Part shown: piece by piece, positions 9,829 through 21,773 of the stretch
Layout: each line of letters starts with the position of its first letter
How positions within the stretch are numbered: the stretch's first letter is position 1
Assembly: GCF_026151205.1 (NCBI RefSeq)
Contig: NC_087077.1
Span: 7,307,983-7,371,982, forward strand
Source: Bolinopsis microptera
Taxonomy: Eukaryota > Ctenophora > Tentaculata > Lobata > Bolinopsidae
Length of the DNA: 64,000 bases
Reading direction: 5' to 3'
Made by a program: the position numbers and the translations under genes
Notes under the pieces: generated by a model
Told to the model about the DNA's origin: nothing
Database searches by the model: none
The model's input: only the letters and a program-made list of their open reading frames with translations

Positions 9829-12800
9829 TGGGGAGAGTTAGAAAACCAATTAGGCAAACAAGAAGAATTATCAGTAATTAAGTGATAGGAAGCTGGAATC
9901 TGATTTTGTTGTGCGACTGATTTGAAACTAATTATCTATGGCTTGTATTTCTTCCAGCTACGATGTCGACAATATATTATAACGATTTTTTCACAATATT
10001 CGATATTGTAACAAAATATCAGGCGTTTTACAAGACGTACATATTGCGATTCATAACGAGAATTTTATCATATCCAGGTTTCGAATACAAGAGTGGAAAA
10101 AAAACGAAACACAGTCTTTACTACATCTCTCTTAGGCGGCTAAGGGTGGAGTGATAGAACGTAAGATATTGAAAAGATATGACTAAATAATCTACACAAT
10201 ACGGTGCCCATATCTGAGTGGCTCTCCTAAAAAATAATTTCTCCTCTTCGGAGCAGAAAGTTTAAAACAAACACGGGTCTTAAGAAATCAAAAAATAAGT
10301 TAAAGTGATATCTTCAGATCAACGGGTTAGATTTTATTCGAATTTAAGAATATGGCATATTATTCATTTAAAGGGAATCGCTAATGTAAGTGTAATTTTA
10401 GCGGGAATAAAAAGTAAATGAATTACCCAGTGCTCAAGTTCGGCCACTTGAAAACAAGTTCCATTGTAGTATCAGCTGATAAACTAATGGCCGATTGGCG
10501 AATATCTAAGTTTGGTACTGAATGACAACAAGCGAATTCAGTATTGAAAATGGATATTATTTTGCATTTACATTCAGGAAGCAAAAAACAATTTCTCCAT
10601 ACTGTGAAACACTATTTAAATTAAGGGCTAGATGATTCTGTAAGAGTGTCGAATTTGTGATTTGTTATTAGATTGTAAATACCGATGATAATTATGACGA
10701 GAAAATAGTCGACTTTCCAGCGAAGAGTAACTAAGCACGCTCGCAATTTACTTATCTGAGAACTATTTATTTTAATCGAGGGAACGTCCCTACAATCGCC
10801 GGTCAAAGGTACAGTCAGACGACGGAAAATATGAAAGTACCGTATAGTCGACTGTCGATCTAAGTTAAACTGTTACAAAGTAAGAAATGTATAAGCATGC
10901 AAATGTATAATATATCAAAATTGCATTTAGAGTATTGAAAGACACACAGTTTATACCAAGTTTGTAATCATAATTGATTAAAGTAAAAATGTGCGGAACA
11001 CGCTGGGTTGTGTGAGAAACGGCCGTTAGAGACTACCCCTTAATAGTTAATAGCGGTTGCTATGGTGACCATGGTAACGTTAAAACTTGAAAAGTCACCA
11101 AAAACGAGTACCAATAACGTTTTACAGATAATAAGAATGAAGTTTAGACAAATGGATAAAAAGTTATCCAAAAAGTACAGCCTCGCAAGACTTTTGAAAC
11201 ACCAGCTGTACAATGAATAATATTCCACATATCCAGAATATGTGGTATTTATAGATATTGAAAACTGATAGTGCGATTAAGAGGGAAGAGAGGCAATAAG
11301 CTAGTATTAGTAAGTATGGTGCCATAATGTTGCGTATATCGGGTATTGTAAATTAAATTTTCAAGTTTTAAGTAGGTGCAGGTCGTTTCATTTCCAGGGA
11401 TAGCAACTTTATTTTGTTTAAATAAATTGTGTATAGTTATACTGCTCAAAAGCCCCTATGGGTGGCCTTCGGGTCTTTCAATCAGTTAGGAACAAAAGGA
11501 ACCCTAGATTATCAATTGTATGCGCGGTTTTGTGGCCTGACTTTGAGAAATATTTTATCCCAAAAACCCAGTCATAAAAAGTACAAGAAGAAGTACACGT
11601 ACAGAAGTGGAAAAAAAGTGGCAGTTAACAACCAATGTGAAGATTTTGGGCGGTGAATCACGATCATACCGTGACGAGCAGAACAATGGATCAAAATTAT
11701 TGTGGTAACATTTAACAATAGACCATTGTTAAATTTAAATTATACAAACCGAATTCCTTAAGCTAATATTAAACTATTTTTAGGAATCTGTGACATTGTT
11801 GGGCTCATTTTTCTATTGTGAGGCAATTATAAATGATCAGATCAAGCGATCTATTCACCGTCATTATTCGTCAAAGTTCTTTCAATGGATTATGCAAGAC
11901 GACGAAAAATAGAGATGAAAATTTGCAAACATTTAAGCATGTAAACTTGTATTCTGGGATATCTTACAAGTTCTAAATACAATTCGTTACTCACTTTAGA
12001 AGTGTTTCAAATAGAGCAAGCATCAAGCATGCACGTTATACATCAAGTACAAAGTATCTTAGTATCTGATGAAATTGCGTTCTAAAAAACTACAACTTTT
12101 TGTTTTATGTTTTGCTTTTCTGTTGAACCTTCTATGACTATAATATGTAATTAGTGCGCCGCTAAAAATTGCAAAACTGATTTAATTCGAGACTTATCTC
12201 CACTGTTAAACCAGACTGAATAAAACACTAGTGTAACGTGAACTATAATAAATAATAAATAGTCAGCGTGGTAAATGGTAAAGTAATTATGGCGTTGGGG
12301 TGATTAGAGCGAGACAATATACCTGTATTAAACACACTGTTACGAGCATGGCGCTGACAAAAATAAACGTTCTAAAACAATATTAACTTTATTAAACTTA
12401 TGGCAACATATGATGCACAAACATACACAAAACATAAGTTCAAAAAATTACAAGTTAAAACATGATCGATATTCGATTCAATATGATTACAATTAGTCGG
12501 AGAACAAGTTGAATTACAATTAATAATGTAAATTTTAAAACATTGATCATGCCAAGATAGGTTAGAAGAAGAAATACAACAAATCACCAGATGCAGAGAA
12601 TCCCTTGTTGGCCGATGGTAAAGGAGAGGGGGGGGTGCAAATGGCGAAATCCTGTGGCGATTAAGAGGAGACGAGGGGTGTTGTGGCGATGAAGCAGAGA
12701 GAATCGTGTTACTGGGACGTTCACCACAAAATATAAACGCAGCAGTTGGTAAAAACTTTTCCATAATCTGTCATCGTCCGGTCCATTAAACGTGAGCCAG

Positions 12801-13666
12801 ATTCAACTTTTAAAGATAGTATACATATACTTTTTAACAACTAACAACTGATGTATTGTAAATTTTAGAAGTTGATGGCATGCAAACATAAGTAAAAAGA
12901 AAAACATGTAACCAGAAGCCAAGTTAAGAACGAGTCTTGATAAAGTGAACAAATTTAACAGGCTGTAAGAATCTCCTGTTGCTCAAATTTTTGTTGAGTA
13001 GAGGAGGGAATCAAAAAAACGGTTGGCCGAGAGAGACATAACTCAAAATACATAACTAAACTTGAGACAGGATCAAATTTCAAAATTAGCGAGTGAGAGC
13101 CACACGTCCTAATTTCAACACTATAAATGTTTTAATGCTTCTCACCGCTCACCCTAATGTTAAAGAAGGGAGAGTCGAGTTCTAACAGTATTTTGCCTTC
13201 CTCTGCTATATATTATAGTAGGTATATCACTATGAGGAGAATACACTAACAGACAAAGGTGTTCAAAAATAGTTTTGGCCGTACTGTAACTGCTGCATAT
13301 AGACTAACTCGAAAAATAAGACTGAACCCCTCCCCAAGTCCCAACTTTATCTGGCACAACCGGCCACTAAAGTCCGATGTGTATACCAATTACAATGCTA
13401 ACATTCTTCAACTTCCCTTACCTTAGCATCTTAGGTATGGTGCTGGTGGAGTGAGAGGCTCATTGTGCCGGCCAGTGGCAACTTCCCTCGCCTTCCAATT
13501 AGATTCTTAATTCCGAGTAAAATATCAGACAAGACAGCTGGCTAACCCTGCAGTCAAGCCATTCGCCGAAAGACTATATTTCTCTACAATTCATGGACTG
13601 CCAAAAATTGGCACAATGAAATTTGCTGCAATGCATTTACCTAAAGCAACAGATAAAGTCATATAA
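9829..13666. other. Long intergenic stretch without a recognisable gene
   Basis: Only short AT-rich open frames are present. The longest (minus strand, 12372-12764) is proline/serine-rich over a C-rich tract and has no family features. No RNA gene or terminal inverted repeat was recognised here. Confidence 0.5.
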
Positions 13667-13973
13667 TTAGGGGTTGTTCACATATTACGTAATCAATATT
13701 TTAGCAATCCCCCCGCCCCCTCCGTAATCAACCGTAATCAAGACCCCCCTCAGTGGCGTAACGTTGCCTGTTGGCGCCCCCCGCCCCCCCCCCCGCCGAA
13801 AAAAGCGCCCCCCTGTTGGTGCCCCCTCCCTTTTTGGTGCCCCTCCCTAAAATTGAACAAATTAGGTGATTTTAAGTTTTCGAAATTGTCCCACACTCAA
13901 ACGACGATTCGGTGCCCCCCCCCCCCCCCCCCCCCCCCTCGGCTGATTACGTAATATGTGAACGACCCCTTAA
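13667..13973. mobile_element. MITE family A, with a possible second insertion inside
   Basis: Terminal inverted repeats: the left end GGGGTTGTTCACATATTACG and the right end CGTAATATGTGAACGACCCC differ at one position. The right end is flanked by TTAA (13970-13973) and the left by TTAG (13667-13670), so a TTAA target with one mutation is likely (piggyBac-like target choice). The middle (from CAGTGGCGTAACG at about 13751) is not shared with the copy at 3455-3616 and looks like a further C-rich insertion. It ends in a C run of about 26 bases near 13914-13939. Confidence 0.7.
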
Positions 13974-14010
13974 GGTAAATACGGAGAAAATAATGATGTT
14001 GACCCCAACA

Positions 14011-15058
14011 TGGGGACACGTTTTTGCTAGTAGTTTGCGACATTATTTTACGGGTATCGAATCTCGCGACTTCAACGAAGTCCTGGGGACACGTTTTCAA
14101 TAATTGATAATATTTTCAGCCCCTATCGTTTTAAGCATCGTTAGGGCTTTCCCAGAAACTAACTCTCATCATCCTAGGATAATCGTGTGTCGCACAGCAC
14201 CTCTTTCAGTAACGAGAGTAGTCGCATGCAGTCCAGAATGACGTGTACGTTTCGGTCACCTGTGGAAAAAGGAAGTGAGATATCAAAAATCTGAGAAAAA
14301 CCCGTTGGATAAAAGCCTTTCAGGTAGGTGCTAGTCAAGATTTCATCTCTTTAGACCTTAAGATGGCTTCTAACACCTCGTCAAAAGTTTTTAAAAGTAA
14401 ATTTTACTCGCGACTATCAAAAAACAACAAAAACGTGTCCCCAATTTGCTTTTTTGAGCGCGCCCAGATCAGCGCACCTAGCTGATCTAGCTACTATGAA
14501 CACTGAACAGGCACACAAAAATATCAGTGAATATAAGTGATTTCGGTTATTGGAGTAATTTCATCGGAGCAGTCACATTTTTGATGGTGATTAATACTTT
14601 AATAACATTCCACAACAAGGCAACCATTAACTATGTAGTGTGTACCGTGTGCAGTGTGAAGTATAATATAGAGTTGGCATGAAGTTAACAGTTTACTTAT
14701 CACGAAGTTTAATTAGAAGATAAGGAAAATATTGTATTGTTATCTGTCAAAGGAATTTAATGTATTCTAACAACTTGTTCTTATAATAACTAATCGATGA
14801 ACCACATACAGGGTCGGTGTGAGTGTAAGAATTTGTGTGAGAAGATATATAGAGGAGCAAAATTCGACATCACTGGATACGGCCATACTCGGTTGAATAC
14901 ACCCCATCTCGTTCGATCTGGGAAGTTAAGCAACTGCAGGCCGGGTTAGTACTTGGATGGGTGACCGCCTGGGAATTCCCGATGCCGTATCCTTTTGTTA
15001 TATTTTCGAAGAATTGCTTTACTGAACAGAAGAATTGTGTATGGCTTTTACAGAATTG
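14011..15058. repeat. Left outer inverted arm
   Basis: Pairs with 21221-22490 in reverse complement. The two arms have the same gene order, including the 5S gene. The main size difference is the 220-bp MITE with its 8-bp target duplication present only in the right arm. The left arm is interrupted at 15058/15059 by the nested GC-rich element. Confidence 0.9.
14875..14992 (+). rRNA. 5S ribosomal RNA gene or 5S-derived copy (left arm)
   Basis: A 118-base segment starting GGATACGGCCATAC with the conserved TTGAATACACC and CGTTCGATCTGGGAAGTTAA. The internal promoter is complete: box A region AAGTTAAGCA, then TTAGTACTTGGATGGGTGAC and CGCCTGGGAA. The 3' end GCCGTATCC pairs with the 5' end, and a TTTT pol III terminator follows at 14993-14996. 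It is oriented toward the interior of the foldback element. Whether it feeds ribosomes or acts as a transposon-borne pol III unit cannot be told from sequence. Confidence 0.93.
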
Positions 15059-16493
15059 GGCACTATCCGTCGCGGAGTAGAGTCCGCGGCGGAGCCGCCG
15101 GACTCCGAGCGGACTCCGGCGGTGCTCCGCCAAAATGTATTTACACTGGACTCGAGTACATTTTTGCGGACTCCGAGCGGAGCCGAGCGGACTCCGAGCG
15201 GACTTTAAAATCCGCCGCGGACTCCGAGCGGCTCCGCGGCGGCTCGGCGGAGTGTCCGCCGCGGACTAAGCCACTAGGCGGACTCCGGTCCGCCGCGGAC
15301 TCCGGCGGAGTGCTTGGCGGACTCCGCCGGACCTCTCCGCCAGACTTGAATCCGGCGGAGTCCGGCGGAGCTTGGACTCCGCTCGGAGTCCGCCGGACTC
15401 CAACAGAGTCCACTGACTTCCGACTTCCGACTTCCGACCCTCGGCTAAATTTGTCACGTGACATACAACATAGCCAATAGCATTTTGCGATATTGTGGTC
15501 AGATGAAAAGGTCGCTAGTGATAAACCTTAACCATTACCCTCACAGTCACAATGTCAATAGTGTACAACTCTAGTCCTAACTTTGACCCTATAATGTATA
15601 AACGTTGACCCTAACCCTCCACCAAACCGCCAGCAGCGAAATATCAATGTCATTGACTGGTCACGTGACCAAAACAATTTTTGTCATATTATCTCATATA
15701 GGGAAGCGTTTTTAGTTTTACCCTACACGTTGCATGTGGCGTCATTCGGCCGGATCCCAGCAAGCAAAAATACGTCGACCATCACAGGACGACGCCAGCA
15801 CTCTCTATGCTGGTCGAGCTCCGATCGTCCTGTGACGAAGTAAGGACGAAGCCTGAGGTCCTCAGGTAACATCGACCACCGATTGAAAATTCAGAGATTT
15901 TTTGACATAAAGGTCAAATGTAAAACTAAAATCTTGATGTTAATTGATTGACGACGCGACGTCAATTTTTGAGCACAGCGCGAGCGCATGCGGAAAAGGA
16001 CCGCGTAGCTAGTCAAGATGTTGATAAATATTTGGCTTGTGGCGCGATGTGTTGCTCTAAGTCTAACTATAGCTCTCTCGCTTGCAGTTACTGGGCCGCG
16101 CTCAGCCTGTCATTTCGCCTAATCTCTATTAAGAACATTAAAGCCTGGGGTCCTCAGGTAAGCTTGCAGTAGCGCGCGACCGCCGGAGGCGGAAATGACC
16201 TGGTTAGCTAGGTAAACGCGATGTGCATTGTAGGATGAAATCCTACTAGCTGACGCCACTCGCAGCTGTGCTACTCGCTGTACGTCAGCGATCGAAATTT
16301 ATACGCGTATTACCCGTTAAGATGTGCCACCCGACGTGCCACACAATTTTTCTCGTTGCTCGTCGCACGTCGACGAACAACGAAGCTCGTTGCGACGCGC
16401 AATGAGCTGCCAGGCTAGGACATCGTCCTGGTCCAACAAATTTTGGCGAGCGATTTTCTCCAAAAATTTAATGAGGGCGCCTACTTCCACTCT
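15059..16493. repeat. Left arm of the nested GC-rich element
   Basis: Reverse-complement counterpart of 17329-18737. The outermost part (to about 15400) is packed with overlapping CGGACTCCG, GGCGGAGTCCGCC and CGAGCGGAC words. A stretch near 16085-16165 (GCGCTCAGCCTGTCATTTCG onward) is not matched in the right arm but is related to 43690-43785, so it is probably a later insertion or conversion. The 161-codon and 107-codon open frames here are artefacts of the GC-rich palindromic words. Confidence 0.88.
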
Positions 16494-17328
16494 GATATCA
16501 GCTCATAAACTTTATTGTTTATGATAATTAAATTATATTATCAAACTACGCCAAGTTGGTACGGTGGAGTTTAGTTTATACTAGACTCTAGTGGGCGTTA
16601 TAGAAGAAACCTTACAGTTACTTAGCCGGGCTAATCTCAAGGTCGTTTCTCTCACCAGAGGCGCGGCAAAATTCACCGAGCATTAAGGAACGCGCGCTGG
16701 GTAAGAAGTAGGTAGTGCGCCATCGACAGTGAGCCGCGCGTGCCGACTGAAGGATGGTTTTTTAGCGCTAATTTCGGCCAGCACAATTTTCTTCAAACAA
16801 ATAGATATAGAGTATCCTTCCCGACCTCCAATTGCAACAAAAATTGGTAAGCTTACTCATAAACTTACAAGGAAAGTGTCCGAAAAATTTAAAGCATATC
16901 CAACCATCAGACATTATGTTACAGCTAAAAGCAGCGTATTTTGCCCCATTTTTATTACTATATCAACTCCGATATCCACCAAATTTTTTCGGACAGTTGT
17001 GAAAGCGCAATTGGAAGGTCGTCGCCAATTTCCAGAATGATCTCATTTAAGGAACTGAAGATAAATCCGAATAATACGACAAAAATGGTCAAATTTGGAC
17101 GAATTTGGTCAAATTACGCGACTTTTACTGTTTACAGCTACTTTTGCTCCAAAAGCCGCGCACCATCAAATATGGCACCTAGGCGAAACTCACTGATCTT
17201 TCCAAAAAGGTACAACAAATTTGGTATTGTGAAAATTCTCACAGTCTCTAGAAAACAGTGGTACAAAATTTTTTTAAATCCAAGCAACTTTATTTTTATC
17301 GTGCACCCCCTATAAAAAGAAACCTAGC

Positions 17329-18737
17329 CAGAGTGGAAGTCGGCGCCCTCATTAAATTTTTGGAGAAAATCGCTCGCGCTCGCCAAAATTTGTTGGACCA
17401 GGACGATGTCCTAGTCTGGCAGCTCATTGCGCGTCGCAACGAGCTTCGTTGTTCGTCGACGTGCGACGAGCAACAAGAAAAATTGCGTGGCGCGTCGGGT
17501 GGCACATCTTAACGGGTGATACGCGTATAAATTTCGATCGCTGACGTACAGCGAACATCACAGCTGCGAGTGGCGTCAGCTAGTAGTAGTAGGATTTCAT
17601 CCTACAATGCAAGGCACATCGCGTTCATTTAGCTAACCAGGTGCTTTCGCGCCGCTGCGGGCGCGCTTGTTCCACAAGTCATTTCTGGCGGTCGCACGCT
17701 ACTGCAAGCGAGAGGGCATAGTTAGAGCAACACATCGCGCCACAAGCCAAATATTTATCAACATCTTGACTAGCTACCGAGCTACGCGGTCCTTTTCCGC
17801 ATGCGCTCGCGCTGTGCTCAAAAATTGACGTCGTCAATCAATCAACATCAAGATTTTAGTTTTACATTTGACCTTTATGTCAAAAAATCTTTGAATTTTC
17901 AATCGGTGGTCGATGTTACCTGAGGACCTCAGGCTTCGTCCTTACTTCGTCACAGGACGATCGGAGCTCGAAGAGCGTAGTGAGTGCTAGCTGGCGTCGT
18001 CCTGTGATGGTCGACGTATTTTTGCTTGCTGGGATCCGGCCGAATGACGCCACATGCAACGTGTAGGGTAAAACTAAAAACGCTTCCCTATATGAGATAA
18101 TACGACAAAAATTGTTTTGGTCACGTGACCAGTCAATGACATTGATATTTCGCTGCGGACGGTTTGGTGGAGGGTTAGGGTCAACGTTTATACATTATAG
18201 GGTCAAAGTTAGGACTAGAGTTGTACACTATTGACATTGTGAGGGTAATGGTTAAGGTTATCACTAGCGACCTTTTCATCTGACCACAATATTGCAAAAT
18301 GCTATGTTGTATGTCACGTGACAAATTTAGCCGAGGGTCGGAAGTCGGAGGTCGGAAGTCAGTGGACTCTGTTGGAGTCCGGCGGACTCCGAGCGGAGTC
18401 CGCCGAGCTGGCGGAGTCCGCCAAGCTCCGCCGGACTCCGCCGGATTCAAGTCTGGCGGAGAGGTCCGGCGGAGTCCGCCAAGCACTCCGCCGGAGTCCG
18501 CGGCGGACCGGAGTCCGCCTAGTGGCTTAGTCCGCGGCGGACACTCCGCGGAGCCGCCGCGGAGCCGCTCGGAGTCCACGGCGGACTTTAAAGTCCGCTC
18601 GGAGTCCGCTCGGCTCCGCTCGGAGTCCGCCAAAATGTACTCGAGTCCAGTGTAAATACATTTTGGCGGAGCACCGCCGGAGTCCGCTCGGAGTCCGGCG
18701 GCTCCGCCGCGGACTCTACTCCGCGACGGATAGTGCC
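17329..18737. repeat. Right arm of the nested GC-rich element
   Basis: Reverse-complement counterpart of 15059-16493, with small indels. It carries a short segment near 17640-17690 (GCTTTCGCGCCGCTGCGGGC) not found in the left arm. The GC-rich terminal block lies at about 18365-18725. Confidence 0.88.
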
Positions 18738-18943
18738 CAGAATTGCAGTGATTATTAAGAATATCATTTTATCCTAAGCAATATAGTCTATGTTCAAACG
18801 GAAGGAAATATTTCCAAATGTCAGAATAACATTGCTTAGAATAGTATAGATACTAAGTTTTGTCTGAAAAGGGCTTTTTTGTTTCATTCTAAGATCTATC
18901 TTAAACATTCTGCTTAAAATTAACTAGAATGTATTTTTAAGTT

Positions 18944-20090
18944 AACTTGAAGAGTACTGCAAGGTATCCTGGAGTTACCTTGAAAAGTACTACAAGGTAT
19001 CCTGAAGTTAACTTGAAGAGTACTACAAGGTATCCTGAAGTTAACTTGAAGAGTACTGCAAGGTATCCTGAAGTTAACTTGAAGAGTACTATAACAATGC
19101 AATGTATCCTGAAGTTAACTTGAAGAGTATAACTGCAAGCTGCAAGGTATCTTGAAATTAACTTGAAGAGTACTACAATTAGGTATCCTGGAGTTAACTT
19201 AAAAGTGATACAAGGTATCCTGAAGTTAACTTAAAAAGCACTACAATGCAATGTATCCTGAAGTTAACTTGAAGAGTATAACTGCAAAGTGCAAGGTATC
19301 TTGAAATTAACTTGAAGAGTTCTGCAAGGTATCCTGTAGATAACTCGAAGAGTACTGCAAGCAATCCTGAAGTTAACTTGAAGTGTACTACAAGATATTG
19401 TGAAGTTAACTTAAAAAGTACTACAAGGTATCCTGAAGTTAACTTGAAGAGTACTACAAGGTATCCTGGAGTTATCTCGAAGAGTACTACAAGGTTTCCT
19501 GAAGTTAACGTGAAGAGTACTACGGGGTCCGGACTCTAGGGCGTAAGACTCTAGGGCGTAGGACTCTAGGGTCTTAGGGTTAGGGTTAGGGTTAGGGTTA
19601 GGGTTAGGGTTTGGGTTTGGGTTAGGGTTAGGGTTAGGACAAGGGTTAGGGTTAGGGTTAGGTTGATGGTTAGGGTTAGGGCGCCGCCCTAAAGTCTCAC
19701 GCCCTAGAGTCTTACGCCCTAGAGTCCCGGACCCGAGTACTACAAGATATCCTGAAGTTAACTTGAAGAGTACTGCAAGGTATCCTGAAGTTAACTTGAA
19801 GAGTACTACAAGGTATCCTGGAGTTAACTTAAAAAGTGATACAAGGTATCCTGAAGTTAACTTAAAAAGTACTACAATGCAATGTATCCTGAAGTTAACT
19901 TGAAGAGTATAACTGCAAGGTATCTTGAAATTAACTTGAAGAGTACTATAACAAGGTATCCTGAAGTTAACTTGAAGAGTACTACAAGGTATCCTGAAGT
20001 TAACTTGAAGAGTACTACAAGGTATCCTGAAGTTAACTTGAAGAGTACTACAAGGTATCCTGAAGTTAACTTTAAAGAGAACTACAAGTT
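18944..20090 (+). repeat. 33-bp minisatellite, left (plus-oriented) array
   Basis: The unit contains GAAGTTAACTTGAAGAGTAC followed by TACAAGGTATCCT and totals 33 bp, so every frame is open and one reads as an 11-residue repeat (YPEVNLKSTTR). The array is interrupted by the telomere-repeat MITE at 19524-19734. Some units carry indels such as TATAACTGCAAGCTGCAAGG. Flanks (18746-18943) are matched inverted at 21030-21220. The long open frames here are not genes. Confidence 0.95.
19524..19734. mobile_element. 211-bp MITE carrying TTAGGG telomere-type repeats
   Basis: Ends are inverted repeats: GGGGTCCGGACTCTAGGGCG on the left; CGCCCTAGAGTCCCGGACCC on the right (one extra base). They are followed inward by further GACTCTAGGGCG-type repeats in both arms. 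The core is about 15 mostly perfect TTAGGG units with a few variants. It is flanked by GAGTACTAC at 19515-19523 and 19735-19743. That 9-mer occurs once in an uninterrupted 33-bp unit, so this is a true 9-bp target duplication made on insertion into the minisatellite. Confidence 0.9.
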
Positions 20091-20375
20091 ACCTTCAAAT
20101 TATCCTCTATTATATACTTAATTAATCCTGTAACAACCTCTATGTTGTTGTTGTTGTGGTAGCCTGCACGCAAACTTGGATTAAATTAAGATAAAGCTGA
20201 TCTGATCCTGAAGTTAACTGACAGAAAGCATGAAGTTGACCTAAAGTTAGATATTTGTCGTCTTCCAATTATATCGGTCCCGATATATTTGAAATTTTAT
20301 CGCCTCTCGGATTTGCAGTATAACTTGCAAGTTAACTTAAGAATACATTCTAGTTAATTTTAGGATACCTTGTAC

Positions 20376-21030
20376 TTTGTAGTACTCTTCAAGGTAACTC
20401 CAGGATACCTTGTAGTACTCTTCAAGTTAACTTCAGGAAACCTTGCAGTACTCTTCAAGTTAACTTCAGGATACCTTGCAGTACTCTTCGAGTTATCTAC
20501 AGGATACCTTGCAGTACTCTTCAAGTTAACTTCAGGATATCTTGTAGTACTCTTCAAGTTAACTTCAGGATACCTTGTAGTACTATTCAAGTTAACTTCA
20601 GAATGTCTTGTAGTATTCTTCAAGGTAACTCCAGGATACCTTGCAGTACTCTTCATGTTAACTTGAGGATACCTTGCAGTACTCTTCAAGTTAACTTCAG
20701 GATACCTTGCAGTACTCTTCGAGTTATCTACAGGATACTTTGCAGTACTCTCCAAGTTAACTTCAGGATACCTTGTAGTACTCTTCGAGTTAACTTCAGG
20801 ATACCTTGCAGTACTCTTCGAGTTATCTACAGGATACTTTGCAGTACTCTCCAAGTTAACTTCAGGATACCTTGTAGTACTCTTCGAGTTAACTTCAGGA
20901 TACCTTGCAGTACTCTTCGAGTTATCTACAGGATACTTTGCAGCACTCTCCAAGTTAACTTCAGGATACCTTGTAGTACTCTTCAAGTTAACTTCAGGAT
21001 ACCTTGTAGTACTCTTCAAGTTAACTTAAA
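20376..21030 (-). repeat. 33-bp minisatellite, right (minus-oriented) array
   Basis: Same 33-bp unit as at 18944-20090 in reverse orientation (AGGATACCTTGTAGTACTCT). A higher-order pattern is visible: a ~99-bp block (three units, one containing GAGTTATCTACAGGATACTT) repeats at least three times between about 20710 and 20960. Together with the left array it makes the core of the outer palindrome. The spacer at 20091-20329 is unpaired. Confidence 0.93.
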
Positions 21031-21286
21031 AATACATTCTAGTTAATTTTAAGCAGAATGTTTAAGATAGATCTTAGAATGAAACAAAAAAGCCCTTTTC
21101 AGACAAAACTTAGTAGCTATACTATTCTAAGCAATGTTATTCTGACATTTGGAAATATTTCCTTCCGTTTGAACATAGACTATATTGCTTAGGATAAAAT
21201 GATATTCTTAATAATCACTGCAATTCTGTAAAAGCCATACACAATTCTTCTGTTCAGTAAGCAATTCTTCGAAAAATATAACAAAA

Positions 21287-21403
21287 GGATACGGCACCGG
21301 GAATTCCCAGGCGGTCACCCATCCAAGTACTAACCCGGCCTGCAGTGCTTAACTTCCCAGATCGAACGAGATGGGGTGTATTCAACCGAGTATGGCCGTA
21401 TCC
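21287..21403 (-). rRNA. 5S ribosomal RNA gene or 5S-derived copy (right arm)
   Basis: Reverse-complement copy of the left-arm 5S gene with two visible differences: one A lost just after the box A region (AAGTTAAGCACTG instead of AAGTTAAGCAACTG) and GGTGCCG for GATGCCG near the 3' end. The internal control region and TTTT terminator are kept. The lost base falls in a conserved part of the molecule, so this copy may be less functional than the left one. Transcription would run inward, toward the left-arm copy. Confidence 0.9.
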
Positions 21404-21773
21404 AGTGATGTTGAATTTTGCTCCTCTATATATCTTCTCACACAAATTCTTACACTCACACCGACCCTGTATGTGGTTCATCGATTAGTTATTATAAGAA
21501 CAAGTTGTTAGAATACATTAAATTCCTTTGACAGATAACAATACAATATTTTCCTTATCTTCTAATTAAACTTCGTGATAAGTAAACTGTTAACTTCATG
21601 CCAACTCTATATTATACTTCACACTGCACACGGTACACACTACATAGTTAATGGTTGCCTTGTTGTGGAATGTTATAAAAGTATTAATCACCATCAAAAA
21701 TGTGACTGCTCTGATGAAATTACTCCAATAACCGAAATCACTTATATTCACTGATATTTTTATGTGCCTGTTC

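Larger units (their letters stand above)
15059..18737. mobile_element. Nested 3.7-kb GC-rich foldback transposon with 8-bp target duplication
   Basis: Flanked by identical CAGAATTG at 15051-15058 and 18738-18745. The uninterrupted counterpart in the right outer arm has this 8-mer once (21221-21228, inverted). The ends are perfect inverted repeats (GGCACTATCCGTCGCGGAGT / its complement). The arms are about 1.4 kb (15059-16493 and 17329-18737) around an 835-bp centre. The outer 350 bp of each arm are dense in CGGAGTCCG-type palindromic words and much richer in GC than the surroundings. No transposase is encoded, so this is a non-autonomous element. An 8-bp duplication with long inverted repeats fits several superfamilies (Mutator-like, hAT, Merlin); I cannot choose one. 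Confidence 0.92.

Noticed and set aside
12372-12764. 130-codon minus-strand open frame
   Set aside because: Low-complexity proline/serine stretch over C-rich DNA; no conserved features.
15141-15480. Open frames of 107-161 codons in the GC-rich arm
   Set aside because: Stops are rare in this GC-rich palindromic sequence; the protein is repeats of RSESA/GGLRR with no family features, and the same holds on the opposite strand.
18181-18655. Open frames of 118-150 codons in the other GC-rich arm
   Set aside because: Mirror image of the left-arm artefacts.
20360-21046. 219- and 147-codon repetitive open frames
   Set aside because: Produced by a 33-bp (multiple of three) minisatellite; both strands are open to the same extent.
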